Origin: Diaphorobacter sp. HDW4A
GTDB taxonomy: Bacteria > Pseudomonadota > Gammaproteobacteria > Burkholderiales > Burkholderiaceae_C
DNA: 64,000 nucleotides
Assembly: GCF_011305995.1 (NCBI RefSeq)
Contig: NZ_CP049910.1
Coordinates: forward strand, 1,612,001-1,676,000
Direction: 5' to 3'
Shown here: piece by piece, positions 44,116-52,919 of the stretch
Position numbering within the stretch: the stretch's first letter is position 1
Layout of the letters: each line of letters begins with the position of its first letter
The notes under the pieces: generated by a model
Database searches by the model: none
What the model was told of the DNA's origin: nothing
Seen by the model: only the letters and a program-made list of their open reading frames with translations
Made by a program: the position numbers and the translations under genes

Positions 44116-45720
44116 TCAGCGTTTGCGCTTGGAAGAGGGCGCTGCTGCCGCCGTCTTGCGTGGCGCGGAAGTGGCGGATTTCGCCTGTGTCCGCGTCGAG
44201 CCCTTGCCCTTGGCCGAGGTGTTGCTCGCGGCGCGGCTGTGCGACGCGGTTTCATGCGACTTCGACGAGCGCGCGTTGTTGGCGAACGAGGTCGACGTCA
44301 GGCGCACCGGCAGGTACATGGTGACCTGTTCGCCACCCTTGAAGCGGCTGGATGCCTTGACGTCGTTCCAGTCGGCCACGTCGGATGCACTGACCCGGTA
44401 GCGGGCTGCGATGGCTGCCACGGTCTCACCGCGCTTGCTGGCGCGCACGACCGTGCGGCGGTTCACGATCTCGGGGGTGAAGGAGATCTGCCCGTTGTCG
44501 GCCAACTGGCTGGACACGTCTTGCTGCGTGGTGGCGGCGCGTGGAATCATCAGCGCCGAACCGGCCTTGATCATCATGCGCGGAGGAATGCCATTGACCC
44601 GGCGCAGATCGGTCTCGTCGATGCCGAGGCGACTCGCGGCGTTGGCCACGGTCATGGTGTTGGGCACACTCCAGACGGTCCAGCTCGCGTACTGGCCTTG
44701 GTTGTGCGCTTCGAGGTTCTTGCGGAAGACCTGTGCGTTGTCCCATGGCAGCAGAATGCGCGGCGTGCCGGCGGCCAGAATCACCGGCTTGTGGTATGAA
44801 GGATTGAGCGCGCGAAAGTCCTCTTCGCGGATTCCGGCGAGTCTGGCAACCAGCGACACGTCGATGTCGCGCGTGATGTCCACGGCCTGGAAGTAGGGGT
44901 GGTTTTCGATCAGCGGCAACTCGGAGTTGAAGCGAACCGGGTTGGCCACGATGTTCTTCACTGCCTGCAGCTTGGGCACATACAGGCGCGTTTCGTTGGG
45001 CATGTTCAGCTCTTCATAGCTGGTGCCGAGGCCGAGTTTCTCGTTGCGTGCGATGGCGCGCGCAACGCTGCCTTCGCCCCAGTTGTAGGCCGCGAGAGCC
45101 AGTTGCCAGTCGCCGAACATTCCGTAGAGCTTCTGCAGGTAGTCAAGTGCGGCGCGGGTGGAGGCGAGCACGTCGCGTCGATCATCGCGAAAGGCGTTCT
45201 GCTTGAGGTCGAAATAGGTGCCTGTGGCGGGCATGAACTGCCACATGCCGGCGGCCTTTGCGGTCGAGACGGCCTGCGGGTTGAAGGCGCTTTCGATGTA
45301 GGGCAGCAGCGCAAGCTCGGTCGGCATGCCGCGGCGTTCCAGCTCTTCGACGATGTGGAACAGGTACTTGCTCGAGCGCTCGGTCATGCGGAACATGTAA
45401 TCCGGACGAGTGGAATACCACTGCTCGCGGTCACGCACCAGATCGTTTTGCAGATCCGGCATTGCAAAGCCGCGACGAATGCGGTCCCACAGATCGGCCG
45501 GGGCCTTGATGCCGGTGACATCGTAGTTAGTGCCACCCAGCTCGTATGGAGAGATCGGGCTCAGGGGCCCACTGGGATAGTCGGGGGTAATGTGCTTTGC
45601 GGCTGCGGTGGTTTCCGTCGCTGGCTTGCCCTTGTGCGCGCTGGGCGCGGGGGCATTGTTGGTCGCACAACCAGCGAGCCAGACGAGGCTGGCGAGTCCG
45701 AGAATTTGGAGAAGTCTCAT
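44116..45720 (-). CDS. mltD: MltD-like membrane-bound lytic murein transglycosylase
   Basis: 534-residue outer-membrane lipoprotein that cleaves peptidoglycan glycan chains to anhydro products. The lipobox W-L-A-G-C puts the lipidated Cys at residue 18 of MRLLQILGLASLVWLAGC. The SLT domain has the catalytic Glu in LALLPYIESAFNPQAVS followed by GMWQFMPATG and LALAAYNWGEGSVARAI. Two LysM modules follow (about 340-385 and 415-460), ending ...MYLPVRL, then a Ser/Lys-rich basic tail. ATG 45720 overlaps the gloB stop (ATGA), so translation is coupled. An upstream ATG at 45738 exists. Confidence 0.93.
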   Translation of the reverse strand: MRLLQILGLASLVWLAGCATNNAPAPSAHKGKPATETTAAAKHITPDYPSGPLSPISPYELGGTNYDVTGIKAPADLWDRIRRGFAMPDLQNDLVRDREQWYSTRPDYMFRMTERSSKYLFHIVEELERRGMPTELALLPYIESAFNPQAVSTAKAAGMWQFMPATGTYFDLKQNAFRDDRRDVLASTRAALDYLQKLYGMFGDWQLALAAYNWGEGSVARAIARNEKLGLGTSYEELNMPNETRLYVPKLQAVKNIVANPVRFNSELPLIENHPYFQAVDITRDIDVSLVARLAGIREEDFRALNPSYHKPVILAAGTPRILLPWDNAQVFRKNLEAHNQGQYASWTVWSVPNTMTVANAASRLGIDETDLRRVNGIPPRMMIKAGSALMIPRAATTQQDVSSQLADNGQISFTPEIVNRRTVVRASKRGETVAAIAARYRVSASDVADWNDVKASSRFKGGEQVTMYLPVRLTSTSFANNARSSKSHETASHSRAASNTSAKGKGSTRTQAKSATSAPRKTAAAAPSSKRKR

Positions 45721-46493
45721 CGGAAGTTGTTTTTCCATTCACGCAACGCCGTCAGGACGGACGCCGCATCGCTTGGGTTGACACGCGCATCGAAGCCCTT
45801 GGCCGACTGGGCGACTTCGGATTCGCGCGTGCGAAGAAAGGGGTTGATTGCAAGTTCCGTGGCGATGCTGGATGGCAGCGTGGGCTGATCCGCATCACGC
45901 AGCGCGATGCAATCCTTCTGGTACTTGAGCAGTGCGGCGTTGCCGGGTTCCACGGCGCGCGCGAATTTCAAGTTAGAAAGTGTGTACTCATGGGCGCAAC
46001 ACACACGCGTATTGCCGGGCAGGGCCGTAAGCGCATCGAGTGAGGTCTGCATCTGCGCGGGCGTGCCTTCAAACAGGCGTCCGCAACCGCCAGAGAACAG
46101 CGTGTCTCCGCAGAACAGCACCGGCGTGCCATCCATATCGGGGCAATAAAAAGCAATGTGCCCGGAGGTGTGACCGGGCACATCGATGACTTGAAATTGA
46201 AGTCCCATCTCTTCGACCACATCCCCTTGGACGAGGCGGGTGATCGGATCGGGCATGATCTCGTGCGCCGGGCCGTAGACCCGGGCGCCGGTGCCTGCAT
46301 GCAGGTCTTCCACTCCGCCGACATGATCGCCGTGGTGGTGGGTGACTAGAATGGCTGCCAGCGACAATCCCGAGCCGCGCAGGACGTCGAAAACGGCGTC
46401 AGCATCGCCCGGATCCACCACGATGGCGTTCTTTCCATCGTGCATCATCCAGATGTAGTTGTCGGAGAAAGCGGGCAGTGGCAACAGGTTCAT
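45717..46493 (-). CDS. gloB: GloB, hydroxyacylglutathione hydrolase (glyoxalase II)
   Basis: 258-residue metallo-beta-lactamase-fold enzyme that hydrolyses S-D-lactoylglutathione, completing methylglyoxal detoxification. Metal-binding motif VTHHHGDHVGG, then VIDVPGHTSGHIAFY, FCGDTLFSGGCGRLFEG and VCCAHEYTLSNLKFA, with the glutathione-binding tail FLRTRESEVAQ. Length equals E. coli GloB (251) closely. Its start codon overlaps the start of the divergent methyltransferase by two bases, a very tight divergent pair; mltD is coupled downstream. Confidence 0.96.
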   Translation of the reverse strand: MNLLPLPAFSDNYIWMMHDGKNAIVVDPGDADAVFDVLRGSGLSLAAILVTHHHGDHVGGVEDLHAGTGARVYGPAHEIMPDPITRLVQGDVVEEMGLQFQVIDVPGHTSGHIAFYCPDMDGTPVLFCGDTLFSGGCGRLFEGTPAQMQTSLDALTALPGNTRVCCAHEYTLSNLKFARAVEPGNAALLKYQKDCIALRDADQPTLPSSIATELAINPFLRTRESEVAQSAKGFDARVNPSDAASVLTALREWKNNFR

Positions 46494-47328
46494 GAACAGC
46501 GAAATTATAAGTTTGCACGACTGGCTTATGACTCCCCCGGGACGCTATGTCTTGGAGTGGGAGCAGGAGCGCTTTGACGAGCTTGTCGCGGACCGGTTTG
46601 GCTACCATGCGCTGCAGCTGGGAATGCCCCGGCTGGCGGGCTTGCGAGCCAATCGCATGCCACATCGTTTTCTCGCACTGGGTCAGACGCAGGCCATGAT
46701 ACTAGAGAGGCGGGCGCTTGCCGATAGCGAACATCCCGACGATTCGCAAGAATCATTGCAAAAAGCTGATCTTCATGCCGAGCCCGAAATGCTGCCGTTC
46801 AACGAAGCTAGCCTCGACTTGGTGCTGCTGCCGCACGCGCTCGAAGACTGCACTGATCCGCATGCCGCACTGCGCGAGGTGGAGCGCGTGCTCGTGCCCG
46901 AGGGGCAGGTGGTGATCAGCGGGCTCAATCCGTTCAGCTTGTGGGGCATCCGGCAGGCGCGTTCGCGGCTGCACCGCAGACTGGGGCTGGGCGGCGCGCT
47001 GTATCTCCCCGACAAGGGCGAGTTCATCGCTCCCGCAAGGCTGCGCGACTGGCTGCGTCTGCTGGGATTTGAGTTGGATTCAATTAGTTTCGGTTGTTAC
47101 AGGCCGGCGGTGCGTTCCAGTCATTGGCTGGAAACTTATGCGTGGATGGATGCGCTCGGCGCTCGCTGGTGGCCGATTCTGGGCGCAGCCTATGTGATAG
47201 TGGCAACCAAGCGAGTACAGGGCGTGCGATTGATCGGTCCGTCCTGGCGCTCGGCCGCCCAGAAGGCGCCTGCGCCATCGCAGGTGCCGGTGGCGCATAC
47301 GCAGCCACATCGTTTTCATCAGGAGTAG
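46492..47328 (+). CDS. SAM-dependent methyltransferase-like protein
   Basis: 278-residue protein with a degenerate class I methyltransferase core. The classical glycine-rich motif I is not clear, but [56 protein letters not shown] matches the motif II-III region of methyltransferase type 11 proteins, and a conserved N-terminus [31 protein letters not shown] precedes it. Start choice: ATG 46492 overlaps the gloB start; ATG 46528 would shorten it by 12 residues and leave a small promoter gap with a TATAAG-like -10. Divergent from gloB, followed by rnhA after eight bases. Substrate unknown. Confidence 0.82.
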   Translation: MNSEIISLHDWLMTPPGRYVLEWEQERFDELVADRFGYHALQLGMPRLAGLRANRMPHRFLALGQTQAMILERRALADSEHPDDSQESLQKADLHAEPEMLPFNEASLDLVLLPHALEDCTDPHAALREVERVLVPEGQVVISGLNPFSLWGIRQARSRLHRRLGLGGALYLPDKGEFIAPARLRDWLRLLGFELDSISFGCYRPAVRSSHWLETYAWMDALGARWWPILGAAYVIVATKRVQGVRLIGPSWRSAAQKAPAPSQVPVAHTQPHRFHQE

Positions 47329-47335
47329 TGTTTCA

Positions 47336-47785
47336 GTGACGCAAGTAGTGATTTATACGGACGGTGCCTGCAAGGGCAACCCCGGTCCGGGTGGTTGGGG
47401 TGCGCTTCTGCGCTCGGGAAAATCGGAGAAGGAATTGTTCGGCGGTGAGCTGGATACCACCAACAACCGGATGGAGCTGCTTGCGGTGATCGAGGCGCTC
47501 ACCGCCCTCAAACGCCCCTGCGAGGTCGCGCTGTATCTGGACAGCCAGTACGTACGCAAAGGCATCACCGAATGGATTCACGGCTGGAAGAAGAAGAACT
47601 GGCGCACCGCCGGAGGGGATCCGGTCAAGAATGTGGAGCTGTGGAAACGGCTCGATGAACTGGTGGCCAATGCCGGTCACAAGATCGAATGGCACTGGGT
47701 CAAAGGCCATGCGGGGGATCCGGGCAACGAGCACGCAGATGCGCTGGCGAACAAGGGTGTGGACAAGGCTTTGGGGAGAATCTGA
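47336..47785 (+). CDS. rnhA: RnhA, ribonuclease HI
   Basis: 149-residue enzyme that degrades RNA in RNA-DNA hybrids, using Mg2+. Active-site residues are Asp9 ([16 protein letters not shown]), Glu47 ([13 protein letters not shown]), Asp69 ([10 protein letters not shown]) and Asp135 (NEHADALAN), with the basic protrusion [18 protein letters not shown] of E. coli-type RNase HI. It starts at GTG 47336, with AGGAG ten bases upstream inside the end of the methyltransferase gene. The methyltransferase-rnhA order is common in Burkholderiales, often followed by dnaQ, which is not here. Confidence 0.96.
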   Translation: MTQVVIYTDGACKGNPGPGGWGALLRSGKSEKELFGGELDTTNNRMELLAVIEALTALKRPCEVALYLDSQYVRKGITEWIHGWKKKNWRTAGGDPVKNVELWKRLDELVANAGHKIEWHWVKGHAGDPGNEHADALANKGVDKALGRI

Positions 47786-47793
47786 CCCGTCCT

Positions 47794-48117
47794 TCAAGCG
47801 AGCTTTTCTATGGCCTCGTGAATGCTCTGCGCGCTGTCAGGGCGCACGAGGCGGTCGATTTCCTTGCCGTTGTGCAGGAAGATCAGCGTGGGCCAGAGTT
47901 TCACGCCGAAGCTGCGGCCAAGGCGCTGGCCCGAACCGTCTTCAACCTTGATATGGGTCACATCGGCCTTGTCTTCCAGCGCCTGCTCGATCAGTGGCTG
48001 CGCGCGCTGGCAGTGGCCGCACCACGGGGTGCCGAACTCGAGCACGGTTGCGCCCTTGAGCTGGTCGACGGCGTCGCGGGTGGGGGGCGTGACGGCATGG
48101 CGGGCGGTGAACGGCAT
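47794..48117 (-). CDS. Thioredoxin-family protein
   Basis: 107-residue thioredoxin-fold protein with active site TPWCGHCQRAQPLIE instead of WCGPC, and the cis-Pro segment FGVKLWPTLIFLHNGKEI. No signal peptide, so it is cytoplasmic. WCGHC is a more oxidising, PDI-like redox site, but the fold and lack of extra domain leave the partner open. Convergent with rnhA (8-base gap) and 87 bases downstream of moeA on the same strand. Confidence 0.88.
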   Translation of the reverse strand: MPFTARHAVTPPTRDAVDQLKGATVLEFGTPWCGHCQRAQPLIEQALEDKADVTHIKVEDGSGQRLGRSFGVKLWPTLIFLHNGKEIDRLVRPDSAQSIHEAIEKLA

Positions 48118-48204
48118 GGTGTCTGTCTCCTGATTCTGGGTTTGCTGGGCGCATTCTGCGCCCGCTGAAACAGAGCTTTCTGGGGCGAGGAGCGATTTTT
48201 CGCG

Positions 48205-49506
48205 TCAGATCACGCCTTCAAACATCATCACTTCCACTGTGTCGCCGGGCTGCATGCTGGCTTGGTCATGCCCGAGCACGATCAGGCCGTTGCCATGCAC
48301 CATGGAGCTCAGCATGCCCGAGCCCTGATTGCCGGTGGTCCGCACCACGAGCATTCCATCGGCCGCGCGGCTGACGATGCCGCGCTGAAACTCGGTACGG
48401 CCGGGTCGCTTGCGCAGGGTTTCGGTGCAGACGGCCCGCAGGCGCGGCGGTTCGGCGCGGGTGCAGCCCATCATCTGCCGCAAGGCCGGGCGCACGAACG
48501 CGAGAAAGGTGACCATCGCCGCAACGGGATTGCCAGGCAGGCCAAAAAGCAGACAGCGCTGACCGCCGATTGCGGTGTCGCGGTTCAACCAGCCGACCGC
48601 CATCGGTCGACCGGGGCGCATCGCGATACGCCAGAACGCGACATCGCCGAGCCGCTGCATCATGGCCTTGGTGTGGTCTGCGTCCCCGCCGCTCACGCCG
48701 CCGCTGGTGATGATGGCGTCGGCGCGGCTCGCGGCCTCGCGGAAGGTGGCCTCGATCAGCGTGGGCTCGTCACGCACCGTGCCGAGGTCGATCACCTCGA
48801 TGCCGAGACGGGTCAGCAGGCCGAACAGGGTGTAGCGGTTGCTGTCGTAGACGGCTCCTTCGCATGGTGGCTCGCCGGGCTTGAGGATTTCGTCGCCGGT
48901 GGAAAAGTAGGCCAAGCGCAGGCGGCGGCGCACATTGATTTTGCAAAGCCCCAAACTGGCCAGCAGGCCGAGCGCGGCGGGCGTGACGAGTTCACCATCG
49001 GCCAGAGCGATGCCGCCCTGCATGAGGTCCTCGCCCTTGCGGCGGCGATTCGCACCGGCGCGAACGGCGTCGGCTGGAATCTGGATGCGGCCATCGTCCG
49101 AGGTGGACGTCAGTTCGATTGGCACGACCGTGTCCAGCCCCTGCGGCATGACGGCGCCGGTCATGATGCGCACGCATTCGCCGGGTGCAACGATGCCCGA
49201 GCAGGCATGCCCGGCCAGCGCGGTGGCGACGCAGCGCAGGAGTAGCGGCTCGCCCGCGCGCAGCTGGGCGCCATCAAATGCGAAGCCGTCCATGGCGGAG
49301 TTGTCATGCGGCGGTACGCTGACCGGCGAGATCACGTCACCCGCGACGACGCGACCGAGCGTGGCCAGCAGGTCCACGGGTTCGGAGTCAGTGATCGGCG
49401 TGATCATCTGCGCGAGAAAGTCGCGCACCGCATCGACGTGCATGTCGCTCCTGCCATTTCCGTGGGAATGGGCGATGCTGGCGGCGATGGTGGAGAGGGA
49501 GGTCAT
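48205..49506 (-). CDS. moeA: MoeA, molybdopterin molybdenumtransferase
   Basis: 433-residue enzyme inserting molybdate into adenylated molybdopterin. N-terminal VPPHDNSAMDGFAFDG is the family hallmark; RRKGEDLMQGGI, FSTGDEILKPGE, YDSNRYTLFGLLTRLG, TSGGVSGGDADHTK and LFGLPGNPVAAMVTF follow in normal order. C-terminal beta domain ends SMQPGDTVEVMMFEGVI. ATG 49506 directly follows the GNAT gene stop (TGA then ATG), so it is the last gene of the moaA-mobA-GNAT-moeA operon. Length is close to E. coli MoeA (411). Confidence 0.96.
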   Translation of the reverse strand: MTSLSTIAASIAHSHGNGRSDMHVDAVRDFLAQMITPITDSEPVDLLATLGRVVAGDVISPVSVPPHDNSAMDGFAFDGAQLRAGEPLLLRCVATALAGHACSGIVAPGECVRIMTGAVMPQGLDTVVPIELTSTSDDGRIQIPADAVRAGANRRRKGEDLMQGGIALADGELVTPAALGLLASLGLCKINVRRRLRLAYFSTGDEILKPGEPPCEGAVYDSNRYTLFGLLTRLGIEVIDLGTVRDEPTLIEATFREAASRADAIITSGGVSGGDADHTKAMMQRLGDVAFWRIAMRPGRPMAVGWLNRDTAIGGQRCLLFGLPGNPVAAMVTFLAFVRPALRQMMGCTRAEPPRLRAVCTETLRKRPGRTEFQRGIVSRAADGMLVVRTTGNQGSGMLSSMVHGNGLIVLGHDQASMQPGDTVEVMMFEGVI

Positions 49507-50064
49507 TCAGTCGGACACATTCAGTGAGGGGCAACCGGGCAGGGCGCGCAGCATCAGCAGGTGGTCGTAGCCCACACCGTCGATCACGACGGCGCGCGGC
49601 ATTCTGCCAAAGGGCTGGAAGCCCGCACGTTCATAGAGGCGAACGGCGCGCTCGCTGCTGGCGGTCACGCCGAGTTCGAGCATTTCGAGTCCTTCAATTC
49701 TTTGTGCATGGGCGATGCAGGCTTCCAATAATTGTCGCGCGATTCCACGATGCTCGAAATTGACATCGATCATGACTGCATTGATATGTCCGATATGGCG
49801 CTTGGAGCGCGGCTGCTCGCGCGAGAAGCCGATGCTGCCCACCAGTTGCCCGTCTTTGGTGAATGCACCCAGATAGAACATGCCATGTTCGGGCTGCGAA
49901 AACAGCGCCGAATACACGGCCGGTGGGCGGGTGACCGCCGTGGCGTAGTCGGTCGAGAACGCCTCAGGGGTGCGCAACAAGGAGGCGTCGCGCAGCACCT
50001 TGTAGGCGGGTGCGTCGGCGGCCTGGAGCAGAGCGATGCGGATGGGGATGGCTTCAAGTTTCAT
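49507..50064 (-). CDS. GNAT-family N-acetyltransferase inside the molybdenum cofactor operon
   Basis: 185-residue acetyltransferase. The acetyl-CoA site is VNFEHRGIARQLLEACIAHAQ (R/Q-x-x-G-x-G/A variant RGIARQ), followed by LELGVTASSERAVRLYERAGFQPFG, both typical of GNAT motif A and B. Target is unknown; it may modify a small molecule or protein N-terminus. It sits between mobA and moeA with no spacing (stop overlap with mobA region, TGA-ATG junction to moeA), so it is co-translated with cofactor genes though no link to molybdopterin is known. ATG 50064 is used; GTG 50070 is possible. Confidence 0.88.
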   Translation of the reverse strand: MKLEAIPIRIALLQAADAPAYKVLRDASLLRTPEAFSTDYATAVTRPPAVYSALFSQPEHGMFYLGAFTKDGQLVGSIGFSREQPRSKRHIGHINAVMIDVNFEHRGIARQLLEACIAHAQRIEGLEMLELGVTASSERAVRLYERAGFQPFGRMPRAVVIDGVGYDHLLMLRALPGCPSLNVSD

Positions 50065-50066
50065 AG

Positions 50067-50729
50067 TCACTTGGTGGGCTTGGTGTTCAGTGCCAATTCA
50101 AGCCGTTGCAGGTCTTCCGGTGTGTTGGTGTTGGAGAAGGCTTTGGGGTCATCGCACGGCAGGTCGAACGCCACTTGGCTGTGCGGCTGCGCCATCAGCC
50201 AGTGCATGACGCGGTGCGAGCCGGAGGCGAGGTATTGCGCGAGGTTGTCCCGCAGATCGCGATGCAGCAGACAGAAGACGGGCTGGGGGCGCAGCGTGCG
50301 CTGGCCGCTCACGTCGATTTCGGGAGCGGCGGCGAAGGCAACGAGGCTGTTGTCGGCGGCTGCGTGAGCGCTCAGGCGTTCGGCCAAGTCCAGCGGAAAC
50401 AGCGGCGAATCGCAGGGGACGGTCAGCAGCCAGTCGGTCTGGCATTGCTCCAACCCGCTGAGCATGCCTGCGAGCGGGCCGGGGTAGTCGACCATAGAAT
50501 CGCTCCAGACAGGTACGCCCCAGTGGGCGTATTCATCGATATGGCGATTGGCGCTGACGGCAACGGTGCCCACCTGCGGCGCGAGCCGGTCGAGCGCGCG
50601 GCGTGCCAGCGGCTGGCCGAGAAACGGCTGCAACCCCTTGTCCACGCCGCCAAAGCGCGTGCCCCGGCCGCCCGCAAGGACGAGACCGGTGACGCGGCTG
50701 ATCTCGATGGAGTGTTGGCGATCGGAAAT
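50067..50729 (-). CDS. mobA: MobA, molybdenum cofactor guanylyltransferase, with probable ATT start
   Basis: Transfers GMP to Mo-molybdopterin to form MGD. The nucleotide-binding motif LAGGRGTRFGGVDKG must be in the protein, but the frame has no ATG, GTG or TTG between the stop at 50775-50777 and the motif; the first GTG (50645) is inside it. The best start is ATT at 50729 with AAGGA seven bases upstream, giving 220 residues with the motif at 18-32. Other marks are VAVSANRH, YPGPLAGMLSGLEQ, VPCDSPLFP, and CDDPKAFSNTNTPEDL. Operon member between moaA and the GNAT gene. A base error in the sequence is the alternative. Confidence 0.88.
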   Translation of the reverse strand: MSDRQHSIEISRVTGLVLAGGRGTRFGGVDKGLQPFLGQPLARRALDRLAPQVGTVAVSANRHIDEYAHWGVPVWSDSMVDYPGPLAGMLSGLEQCQTDWLLTVPCDSPLFPLDLAERLSAHAAADNSLVAFAAAPEIDVSGQRTLRPQPVFCLLHRDLRDNLAQYLASGSHRVMHWLMAQPHSQVAFDLPCDDPKAFSNTNTPEDLQRLELALNTKPTK

Positions 50730-50736
50730 GGTGACG

Positions 50737-50741
50737 TCCTT
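50737..50741 (-). promoter_or_regulatory. Shine-Dalgarno that decides the mobA start
   Basis: AAGGA on the minus strand, seven bases before ATT 50729. It is the only good ribosome binding site near the required N-terminus and lies in the short moaA-mobA gap, supporting initiation at the rare codon. Confidence 0.6.
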
Positions 50742-50757
50742 CTGAAATGAAGGAAGT

Positions 50758-51900
50758 TTAGCCGCCGATGTAGCTCATTTCCACGCGGCGCTTGGTAGGT
50801 TCGCCCGAGTCGGGCGGGAGGCTGGCCCGCAGTTCGGAATAGCGGTCGCGGCGGCCCTGCCAGATGTTCGCGATGGCGGCGGCGAGTTCATCGTCCGTCG
50901 CAGTGCCGCGCAGCAGACTGCGCAGGTCGTAGCCCTGCTCGGCGAAGAGGCACAGATAGAGTTGGCCCTCGGTGGAAAGCCGCGCACGGTTGCAGTCGCC
51001 GCAGAAAGCGTGGGTGACGCTACTGATCACGCCTACCTCGCCCTGCGAGGGATCATGCCTGCCGTTCGCATCGGCATAGCCCCAGCGGCGGGCTGTCTCG
51101 CCTTGCGAGCTGGCAGCCAGCGGCACCAGTGGAAACTCGCTCTGCAGCAGACGGATCACGTCATCCGAGGGCAGAACCTCGTCCATGCGCCAGCCGTTGG
51201 TGGAGCCCACGTCCATGTATTCGATGAAGCGCAGCGTGATGCCGGAGCCCCGGAAATGCCGTGCCATCGGCAGGATTTCGTGGTCATTGGTGCCGCGCTT
51301 GACGACCATGTTCACCTTGATGTGCTCTAAACCCACTTTCTGCGCCGCCTCGATGCCCGAGAGCACCTCCGCGACCGGGAAGTCCATATCGTTCATGCCG
51401 CGAAAGATCGCGTCGTCGAGACTGTCGAGGCTGACGGTGACACGCGAGAGCCCCGCGTCGCGCAGCACCTGCGCCTTGCGCGCGAGCAGCGAGCCGTTGG
51501 TGGTGAGTGTGAGATCGGGCACTTTGCCGTCCAGCGTGCGCAGGTCGGCGAGCTGGGCGACCAGGCGCTCGATGTGCTTACGCAGAAGCGGCTCGCCGCC
51601 CGTCAGGCGGATCTTGCGCACGCCAAGGCGCAGAAACTGACTCGCCAGACGCGTGATTTCCTCGAAGCTCAGCAGGGCGCTGTGCGGCAGGTACGGATAG
51701 TCCTTGTTGAACACATCCTTGGGCATGCAGTAGGAGCAGCGGAAGTTGCAGCGGTCGGTGACGCTGATGCGCAGATCCCGCAGAGGCCGTTGGTGGGTGT
51801 CGACGAGCTGCGCGCCAACGACCGTCGCCGCGCCTTCGGGCACGACGGCGGGCAAGGCGCCTTTGCGCTGATCGACGATGGGAATGACGCGTTCTGCCAT
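50758..51900 (-). CDS. moaA: MoaA, GTP 3',8-cyclase
   Basis: 380-residue radical SAM enzyme for the first step of molybdopterin synthesis. The SAM cluster motif is [11 protein letters not shown] (Cys51, 55, 58); the second C-terminal cluster is [23 protein letters not shown], and the protein ends with the required Gly-Gly tail (MSYIGG). GTP-related [15 protein letters not shown] and [14 protein letters not shown] segments are intact. About 50 residues precede the first cluster, slightly longer than E. coli MoaA (329 total). First gene of the cofactor operon; ATG 51900 has no strong Shine-Dalgarno. Divergent from a PilJ-domain gene. Confidence 0.95.
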   Translation of the reverse strand: MAERVIPIVDQRKGALPAVVPEGAATVVGAQLVDTHQRPLRDLRISVTDRCNFRCSYCMPKDVFNKDYPYLPHSALLSFEEITRLASQFLRLGVRKIRLTGGEPLLRKHIERLVAQLADLRTLDGKVPDLTLTTNGSLLARKAQVLRDAGLSRVTVSLDSLDDAIFRGMNDMDFPVAEVLSGIEAAQKVGLEHIKVNMVVKRGTNDHEILPMARHFRGSGITLRFIEYMDVGSTNGWRMDEVLPSDDVIRLLQSEFPLVPLAASSQGETARRWGYADANGRHDPSQGEVGVISSVTHAFCGDCNRARLSTEGQLYLCLFAEQGYDLRSLLRGTATDDELAAAIANIWQGRRDRYSELRASLPPDSGEPTKRRVEMSYIGG

Positions 51901-52011
51901 GTGGGTATTTTTTATGTTTTCTACAACTGCCTTTGCGCGGGAGCCTTGAATTTCTTCAATTTCTGGAGCGCGTACCGCCAATATCGCACATTCGTTAATA
52001 AGGATCAGGTG

Positions 52012-52905
52012 ATGTGTGCTTGGGCAGGACTCAAGGGTTTGTCCTTGCGCAAAATTCGCTTCATGAACGATATTGACACCACCCTGATCGCGCCGATTGT
52101 CTGCTGCAGCAATAGTCGCAGAACCGCTGTGCGCCTGCTGGTCATGGCCATGTGTGCGCCAGCCGCTGTTTCGTTGACGGCTCAAGAGCGCATGGCGATT
52201 GCCACGGCCATCAACCGGACGGCCAAGCTTCGCGCGCTGTCGCAGCGCATGGCAAAAGCATACGGGCAACTATATCTGAAGACGCTTCCCGAGCGGACCC
52301 GTGAGGTCTTGCAGCAGACGCGCCAACAGGTACAGGCGGGACTCGCGGAGCTGGAGCGACAGAGTTGGCCCAAGGAGGTTGGGCGTTACATAGCCGATGT
52401 GCATGCGAGCGCGGCCAAGCTTGATGCGATGGTGGAGACTCCGGTGAGCAAGGATGGCTTTCTCGCCGTATCTCTGCAGTCCAACCAGATGCTCATGCAG
52501 GCCAACACGGCCACGGAGGCATTCGAGAAACTCACCCAGTCCCAGACCGCGCGTCTCGTGAACGTGGCTGGTCGACAGCGCATGCTGTCCCAGCGGGTGG
52601 CCAAGAACTACACGCTGATTGCCGCAGGTTTTGACTCCCGTGAGGTGCGCGAACAGATGGCGGGCGATCTGGGGCTGTTCCAAGTCTCCCTCAAGCAGTT
52701 GGCCGACGCGCCGATCACCACCACGCACATTCGTATGGCATTGGAACTGGGCCAGGCGCAGTTCGTGTTCTTTGACGCCGCGATCAAGCGCCAGCCTGAT
52801 GCGCGCGGCCTAGAAGACGTAGCAACCACCAGCGAGCGGTTGCTGCAGCTGACCGATGAACTGACGGGTCTCTACGAGACGGCGCTGCAGTCAGTGATCG
52901 GTTGA
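52012..52905 (+). CDS. Exported PilJ/NarX-like sensor-domain protein
   Basis: 297-residue protein with two type IV pili methyl-accepting (PilJ/NarX N-terminal) domains: [23 protein letters not shown] and [25 protein letters not shown]. The [12 protein letters not shown] type sequences match the ligand-binding helix of nitrate/nitrite sensors. A hydrophobic segment [21 protein letters not shown] suggests export; there is no kinase or signalling domain. ATG 52012 is preferred over 52063 because AAGGA lies seven bases before it. Divergent from the molybdenum cofactor operon, fitting a nitrate-related role since nitrate reductases need this cofactor (inference). Confidence 0.82.
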   Translation: MCAWAGLKGLSLRKIRFMNDIDTTLIAPIVCCSNSRRTAVRLLVMAMCAPAAVSLTAQERMAIATAINRTAKLRALSQRMAKAYGQLYLKTLPERTREVLQQTRQQVQAGLAELERQSWPKEVGRYIADVHASAAKLDAMVETPVSKDGFLAVSLQSNQMLMQANTATEAFEKLTQSQTARLVNVAGRQRMLSQRVAKNYTLIAAGFDSREVREQMAGDLGLFQVSLKQLADAPITTTHIRMALELGQAQFVFFDAAIKRQPDARGLEDVATTSERLLQLTDELTGLYETALQSVIG

Positions 52906-52919
52906 TCGGTTGCGCCGTT

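Noticed and set aside
50067-50645. mobA starting at GTG 50645, or mobA as a pseudogene
   Set aside because: A start there would remove the nucleotide-binding loop LAGGRGTRFGG; the intact upstream frame with a good ribosome site favours an ATT start over decay.
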